Shown here: positions 14,205-18,154 of the stretch, piece after piece | How the letters are laid out: each line of letters begins with the position of its first letter | Position numbering within the stretch: the first letter of the stretch is position 1 | From: Bacillota bacterium | GTDB lineage: Bacteria; Bacillota; Sulfobacillia; Sulfobacillales; Sulfobacillaceae | Direction: 5' to 3' | DNA: 18,154 nucleotides | NCBI GenBank assembly: GCA_023488565.1 | Contig: JAMDDZ010000017.1 | Span: 1-18,154 of the forward strand | Notes under the pieces: model-generated | Told to the model about the DNA's origin: nothing | Database searches by the model: none | The model's input: only the letters and a program-made list of their open reading frames with translations | Program-made: the position numbers and the translations under genes

Positions 14205-15335
14205 CTAGATATAATTCAAGTCGTGGGTCCAAGGAAAGGGGAGGCCCAAACCATGCGGCGGAACATTAAACAAATACCCAGGGATATCAGCTTGTGATAA
14301 AGATATTGCATCACCGAGAGGATTGACACCCGTCCACATTTGGGTTTGGTCCTGGGATAGATACAAACCTCTTCTTCCATAGCGTTCTTCAATTAAGGGA
14401 TGGGTCCGGGCCAGAAGGCTTTTAAGACTAAGAACACGTACGGTCCCTTGTAACGGAGTTGTCGCCATCTTTACCCCGTGCGAGGTTATTAGAAAGGCTA
14501 ATACCTGATCTTGACTGTGAAAATTAACCAGGATGGCGTTGCTGCCAAAAGCGTCAAGAATTTGCGGCAGGCTGGCTAACACGGTGAGCGAATTTCCGCC
14601 CCATTCCGTTATCGTGACGGGGGAAGAAGAATGAAGGGAGCGGTACGCGACCACATAGCCAGTGACCTGATTGCAATCCGAGAGGACAAATAGTCGTTGA
14701 TCATACCCGGATCGCGCAAACCATAGCGATTCCAACAATGTTGCCATATGCTGCACGGTCCGGCGAAATCGGTTGGGTTGGCGCCAGTATATCGGGGCCA
14801 GCGCCGATGCCCATTGGGAACGCTGGGGTGCCCCAATCTCTTCAACGTCCGATGCCGCTATTCCTTTAAGATCATGGATTACGGGTCTTAAGTCATCTGC
14901 AGTGAACGTGACTTCGTACATCGAGCCCACAGGAACCGCATCAAGACGCCGATAAAGGCCGCGTTCTCCAGAGATCAAGGCCAACGGGAAATCTTGTTTA
15001 GTCAAATCATCAAATACTTGGTTTAAAATTTTGGTGGCAATTCCCCGTTTTTCGAAGGACGGCAGCGTTGCCACGCAGCCTATTGAGGCCACCGGTAATT
15101 CGATACCTTCGATCGCCAAGACTTGGGGATAAACTCCTATCATGCTAACCACCTGACCATCTATGGCGGCATAATACAGGTTCTTAGCGTTACCTTGGGC
15201 AAACAGGTGCGGAAATTCTAACGCCATGCCCTGATGGGGAGCCGCTGTGGGTCGGTAGACAGAATTCAACATGGACAACAATGACAAAATATCTTTTGTC
15301 GATGATGCTTGGGATATGGTTAAAGAATTGCTCAC
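14205..15335 (-). CDS. Eis-like GNAT family N-acetyltransferase
   Basis: 376 residues. The N-terminal 140 residues form a GNAT domain with the acetyl-CoA loop in GCVATLPSFEKRGIATKILN (RGIAT at 97-101), followed by ALISGERGLYRRLDAVPVG. The remaining 230 residues would be a second GNAT-like domain and a C-terminal strand-rich part (VRVLSLKSLL to the end) like the sterol-carrier-like domain of Eis proteins. Eis-type enzymes acetylate amines such as aminoglycosides or protein lysines; the natural substrate here is unknown. The GTG at 15335 has GAGGTG 6 bases upstream. The ATG at 15380 would add fifteen residues without a ribosome binding site. Minus strand, in line with the EamA gene upstream and the transporter genes downstream, but with gaps of about 100 bases carrying the conserved box, so each probably has its own promoter. 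Confidence 0.82.
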   Translation of the reverse strand: MSNSLTISQASSTKDILSLLSMLNSVYRPTAAPHQGMALEFPHLFAQGNAKNLYYAAIDGQVVSMIGVYPQVLAIEGIELPVASIGCVATLPSFEKRGIATKILNQVFDDLTKQDFPLALISGERGLYRRLDAVPVGSMYEVTFTADDLRPVIHDLKGIAASDVEEIGAPQRSQWASALAPIYWRQPNRFRRTVQHMATLLESLWFARSGYDQRLFVLSDCNQVTGYVVAYRSLHSSSPVTITEWGGNSLTVLASLPQILDAFGSNAILVNFHSQDQVLAFLITSHGVKMATTPLQGTVRVLSLKSLLARTHPLIEERYGRRGLYLSQDQTQMWTGVNPLGDAISLSQADIPGYLFNVPPHGLGLPFPWTHDLNYI

Positions 15336-15428
15336 GGGTTTCACCTCTTTTGTCCTTAAAAAGCTTACGCAGTGAATCATTTCACAACGCTAAGCCATGG
15401 ATATTCAAGCTTTCGCGATGAGTCGGAG

Positions 15429-15468
15429 AAATTCCTGCCTATGAGGTATGGACCACTAATCCAATTTT
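15429..15468 (-). promoter_or_regulatory. Conserved 40-base box, copy B (upstream of the Eis-like gene)
   Basis: This copy has the same bipartite layout as the one at 14163-14202: AAATTCCT, eight variable bases, GGTATGGACCAC, four bases, CCAATTTT. It overlaps the last codons and stop of the EamA gene, and its downstream edge is 93 bases before the GTG of the Eis-like gene. Conservation across a stop codon and into non-coding DNA argues for selection on the DNA or RNA itself rather than on protein. An alternative is a short dispersed repeat that settles next to stop codons. Confidence 0.5.
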
Positions 15469-16304
15469 TGCGTTCTGTGGGATGTTGAAGCTACTTCGTG
15501 CCAAATAAGACCGGAAATCATAAGCCCGGCACCGAAAACGCCGACAGCAGATAACGACCGGTGGCCGATAGTGACCCCGATAATTACCGCAAATAAGGGC
15601 TCCAAGGTAAATATTAGGCCTGTCTCAAAAGAGGAAAGACGGGTTTGCGCCCAAGTTTGGACAAACATGGCGATAGCCGAAGCGATGGCGCCGGTATAGA
15701 GCAAACTCAGAACGATTCCGGGGGAGAGCGAGGGGAGGTGTTGAAATCCAGCAGGGATGAGGCTTAGCAAAGCAGTAATCCCCAGTTCGACGGCGGTAAA
15801 TTTCATGAGAGAGCTTTGTTGGGGAAGGTCTGCGGTTGCCAGCACCTGGCCGGCCAATGCCACGGCCGTGCCAAGTACCATAAAGTCTCCTGCATTGATT
15901 CCCCCATGAGGGGATAATAACAGTGCCAGACCTATAACCACCATCATGCTAATGCCCCAGAGGATACGCGGGATGGGTTTTCGGTACCACACCGCTGTCA
16001 GAATCGGGATAAATAGGATATTGAGGGAAGTTAAAAAAGCGGCACGATCCGGCCCGGTAAATTTCATTCCCAAAGTTTGCAATCCAAAGGCGGCAAAAAG
16101 CCAAATGCCAGCAAAAATTGCTTTTTTCCATGGCAACGATTTCTTATCCCGTAGGGCCCATGGCAAGATAACCAGGGTGGCAATGCCAAATCGAATCGCA
16201 ATAAACCAAAATGGCGGCAGCACGGTGATGGCTTGTTTGACGATGAGAAACGTGGATCCCCAAATTGCGGTTATCAAAATTAAACTCAGACGGCGTGCCA
16301 GCAT
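15456..16304 (-). CDS. EamA/DMT-family transporter
   Basis: 282 residues with about ten membrane helices in two EamA repeats, beginning MLARRLSLILITAIWGSTFL (the WGSTF motif of the first helix) with IRFGIATLVILPWALR in the third. The second repeat ends with ETGLIFTLEPLFAVIIGVTI, the conserved late block (E-P-x-x-A). Members of this family export small metabolites or amino acids; the substrate is not readable. The ATG at 16304 has GAGGAA about 10 bases upstream. It is divergent from the RimJ-type gene at 16522, with 217 bases between. The end of the gene overlaps the conserved box. Confidence 0.92.
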   Translation of the reverse strand: MLARRLSLILITAIWGSTFLIVKQAITVLPPFWFIAIRFGIATLVILPWALRDKKSLPWKKAIFAGIWLFAAFGLQTLGMKFTGPDRAAFLTSLNILFIPILTAVWYRKPIPRILWGISMMVVIGLALLLSPHGGINAGDFMVLGTAVALAGQVLATADLPQQSSLMKFTAVELGITALLSLIPAGFQHLPSLSPGIVLSLLYTGAIASAIAMFVQTWAQTRLSSFETGLIFTLEPLFAVIIGVTIGHRSLSAVGVFGAGLMISGLIWHEVASTSHRTQKLD

Positions 16305-16521
16305 CGTTCTTCATTTCCTCGTCGACATAGTCCCTATAATTTATCATGCACTAAGAGTAGAAAGAATGCTTAACATAGATTAGGGATGTTATGCCCCAGC
16401 CGCCGATATTGGACAGCGATACCAAATCTGCCAATATAAAATCTAAGGGTTGCGACAGGAACTGCACGGTTGGTGTCGAATAATCTTGAGAAGCATGGCG
16501 ACGTGGTGAGGTGACAAGTGA

Positions 16522-17052
16522 ATGGTGCTGGCCCCGAATGGCCATTACCGGCGAATACGACGGTTGAAGTATGAGGATTTGAAAATGTTAGTGGGTTGGG
16601 ATAGTGATGCGGAAATCAATCGACTAACCGGACGCAAATTTCATGAAACGCGAGTAGATGATTGGTGGCGAGCCATAGTACGGGATCGGTCACGAATTGG
16701 ATTTGCCATAATGGATGATGAAGGTCGCCTGATTGGCGATGTGGAGCTCGAGCACATTTCCTGGCGAATCAAAGAAGCTGAGCTGAGGATTTCCATTGGC
16801 GACAAAACATATTGGGGACGAGGCTTCGGAACCGAGGCGGTCTTGGAAGTGTTGCGCGTGGCATTTGAAGGCATGAGCCTGCAACGGATTTATCTGCGGG
16901 TTCAGGAAGACAACGAACGGGCTATACGTTCGTACGCTAAAGCGGGATTTAAAAAGATTGCCCGATTGGTGGCCAACGGTCGATTGTCTGGCAACACCGA
17001 CTTGGTATTAATGGAAGTGATCCGCGATACCGCTACCCTGGCAAACGGTTGA
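16522..17052 (+). CDS. RimJ/RimL-type GNAT N-acetyltransferase
   Basis: 176 residues with the standard layout of ribosomal-protein-type acetyltransferases: an N-terminal RIRRLKYEDLKMLVGWDSDA, a central strand pair around GFAIMDDEGRLIGDVELEHI, the acetyl-CoA loop YWGRGFGTEAV (97-107), and VQEDNERAIRSYAKAGFKKI, where N-x-x-A-x-x-x-Y-x-x-x-G-F is the usual C-terminal signature. GAGGTG lies 8 bases before the ATG. The protein probably acetylates an N-terminal or small-molecule amine; the target is unknown. Its last 20 bases overlap the 3' end of the minus-strand lipoprotein gene. Confidence 0.9.
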   Translation: MVLAPNGHYRRIRRLKYEDLKMLVGWDSDAEINRLTGRKFHETRVDDWWRAIVRDRSRIGFAIMDDEGRLIGDVELEHISWRIKEAELRISIGDKTYWGRGFGTEAVLEVLRVAFEGMSLQRIYLRVQEDNERAIRSYAKAGFKKIARLVANGRLSGNTDLVLMEVIRDTATLANG

Positions 17053-17944
17053 TGGCTTCGTTGGACACGGTGCGGTTTACTGCATTGTCGTAAGATGGCC
17101 ATGAGGATTGCACTCCCAAAAGACTGACCTGGCGCTGATAGACGGAACGGGACACCACGACCGTGGCGGGCCACAACTGGTATTTTTGGCTAAGCCGAAT
17201 CAGCTCAATTTCGCGGGTGATGGGAATATTTGCGTTTTGTGCTAGAGGCGCGACAGCACGGGCAGACGATGTGTTGATATACCATAGCGCAAGATTCACG
17301 GCGCTTACAAATGGTAAAGCCAGAGGAGACTTGCCTGTGATGACTATGGCGGGAATGGGGCCAGTGGCGCCTCCCATCCATGCCAGTACACTGGTCTTAG
17401 GATCCTCTTTTTGCAATGTCTGCCATTCCGATAGAGTAACGACAGCCCATGGCAATTCGTAGTCGCGCCATACCGCAGCCATTTGCTTTATAGGGATGGT
17501 ATCCAGGCTTGAAGGTACGACCCGGTGCACTTTGAAAATTGAAGAAATTATCGGAAGCCATGGCATGGCGCCTGAACTGTATGCTACCGGCATATGGTTC
17601 AGGGAGCGCAGCCGGAAATGCGGGTCTGAGCGCGGGGCAACTAATACCGCATCCGGCTTTTGTGCCACCAGACCCAGGATCGGGTAATGTCTGCCAGCAG
17701 TTTCTACCCAAAGAGAGGCGTTTTGGGGATGGGACACCCATTTGACGCGAATGTGCTGGTTGGCGTAGAGTCCTAGCTTTTGTGCCACGGCGAGGGGCAA
17801 TGACGCTAAACTAAGGGGTTCTTGCACATACACGTTGATGGAGGGATAGGAAGGAGGCGGTGGAGCGGCCGACCGGCCGCAGCCGCCCATCAACAACGCT
17901 ATCGCCAACATTAGGCTAATAATTTGCAGTCGCTTTGCCGTCAT
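17033..17944 (-). CDS. Solitary SsuA/NMT1-like substrate-binding lipoprotein
   Basis: 303 residues. The ATG at 17944 has AGGGGAA 6 bases upstream and begins a lipoprotein signal (MTAKRLQIISLMLAIALLMG then GC, cysteine 22) and a proline-rich linker. The mature part opens with INVYVQEPLSLASLPLAVAQ and KLGLYANQ, matching the start of nitrate/sulfonate/thiamine-precursor binding proteins (leading strand, then P-L-x-x-A-x-x-x-G-x-Y). The rest is divergent and I do not recognise ligand residues. Frames starting at 18016 place 24 residues before the signal and are rejected. No permease or ATPase accompanies it: it overlaps the convergent acetyltransferase at its 3' end, and a plus-strand promoter lies upstream. 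It may work with a transporter elsewhere or as a sensor lipoprotein. Confidence 0.65.
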   Translation of the reverse strand: MTAKRLQIISLMLAIALLMGGCGRSAAPPPPSYPSINVYVQEPLSLASLPLAVAQKLGLYANQHIRVKWVSHPQNASLWVETAGRHYPILGLVAQKPDAVLVAPRSDPHFRLRSLNHMPVAYSSGAMPWLPIISSIFKVHRVVPSSLDTIPIKQMAAVWRDYELPWAVVTLSEWQTLQKEDPKTSVLAWMGGATGPIPAIVITGKSPLALPFVSAVNLALWYINTSSARAVAPLAQNANIPITREIELIRLSQKYQLWPATVVVSRSVYQRQVSLLGVQSSWPSYDNAVNRTVSNEAINRLPG

Positions 17945-18037
17945 GAACATTTCCCCTTGGTGCCGTATTGGGACGTCCTCTAGACACCATATGGCGATAT
18001 TGGGACATTCAGACATGATAGATGCGACAAAACCAAA

Positions 18038-18065
18038 TTGACAGGTTCCCGCGGTTCGCTATAAT
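18038..18065 (+). promoter_or_regulatory. Near-consensus sigma-A promoter
   Basis: TTGACA (18038-18043) and TATAAT (18060-18065) are both perfect consensus hexamers with a 16-base spacer, one short of the optimum. It points right, towards a gene beyond the window, and is divergent from the lipoprotein gene. Confidence 0.85.
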
Positions 18066-18124
18066 GTTAGATGCCACCGAAATGTTGGCCCATTGACCTT
18101 TGCAGTCCCATTTTCAGAAGAACC

Positions 18125-18154
18125 AAGGAGGATCCTAAGACCAGTGTACTGGCA
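18125..18154 (+). other. Leader and ribosome binding site of a gene cut off by the window edge
   Basis: AAGGAGG (18125-18131) is a full Shine-Dalgarno about 60 bases after the TATAAT. A GTG at 18144 lies 12 bases downstream, rather far, and leaves only three codons. The true start may be this GTG or lie beyond the edge. Nothing can be said about the product. Confidence 0.45.

Noticed and set aside
1..18154. CRISPR arrays, tRNA or rRNA genes
   Set aside because: I saw no regularly spaced direct repeats, no cloverleaf with the GTTCRA arm and no ribosomal RNA signature by eye.

Overview
The window looks like a chromosomal accessory region of a Gram-positive bacterium. Purine-rich AAGGAGG-type ribosome binding sites, lipoprotein signals, mixed GTG/TTG/ATG starts and sulfur-linked respiratory genes fit an acidophilic, sulfur-metabolising Firmicute of the Sulfobacillus type. 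That assignment is inference from style and gene content, not from a marker gene.

Left end (1-797, minus strand): a histidine-phosphatase gene cut by the window edge, preceded by a small DsrE-family gene. About 880 bases of non-coding DNA follow. Its last 160 bases are dense in hairpins and look like a structured mRNA leader.

Core (1681-8931, plus strand): one tight operon. It encodes a Tat-exported four-cluster ferredoxin subunit, an NrfD-type membrane quinol subunit, a 1098-residue Tat-exported molybdopterin catalytic subunit, a TorD-type maturation chaperone, a TatA translocase subunit and a LuxR-type regulator. The B-C-A order, the long gap between the third and fourth cluster cysteines and the probable cysteine molybdenum ligand resemble tetrathionate (TtrBCA), selenate (SrdBCA) or archaeal sulfur reductases. 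The enzyme would face outward, take electrons from the quinone pool through NrfD and the ferredoxin subunit, and reduce (or less likely oxidise) a sulfur, selenium or arsenic oxyanion or polysulfide. The substrate cannot be read from sequence. The regulator has a receiver-like domain without the phospho-acceptor aspartate but with six cysteines.

Mobile-element graveyard (about 9024-10372): decayed pieces of an IS607-type serine recombinase, a DDE transposase of ISKra4/ISLre2 style, an IS605/IS607-type right-end hairpin, and a possible TnpB tail with strong RNA structure.

Right part (10523-17944): a peptide-type ABC importer cluster on the minus strand (binding lipoprotein, then two permeases, no ATPases), an Eis-like acetyltransferase, an EamA exporter, a RimJ-type acetyltransferase on the plus strand, and a solitary SsuA/NMT1-like lipoprotein on the minus strand. 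A bipartite 40-base box occurs upstream of both the binding-protein gene and the Eis-like gene and may mark a shared regulon. The window ends with a strong sigma-A-type promoter and leader of a gene that lies beyond the edge.
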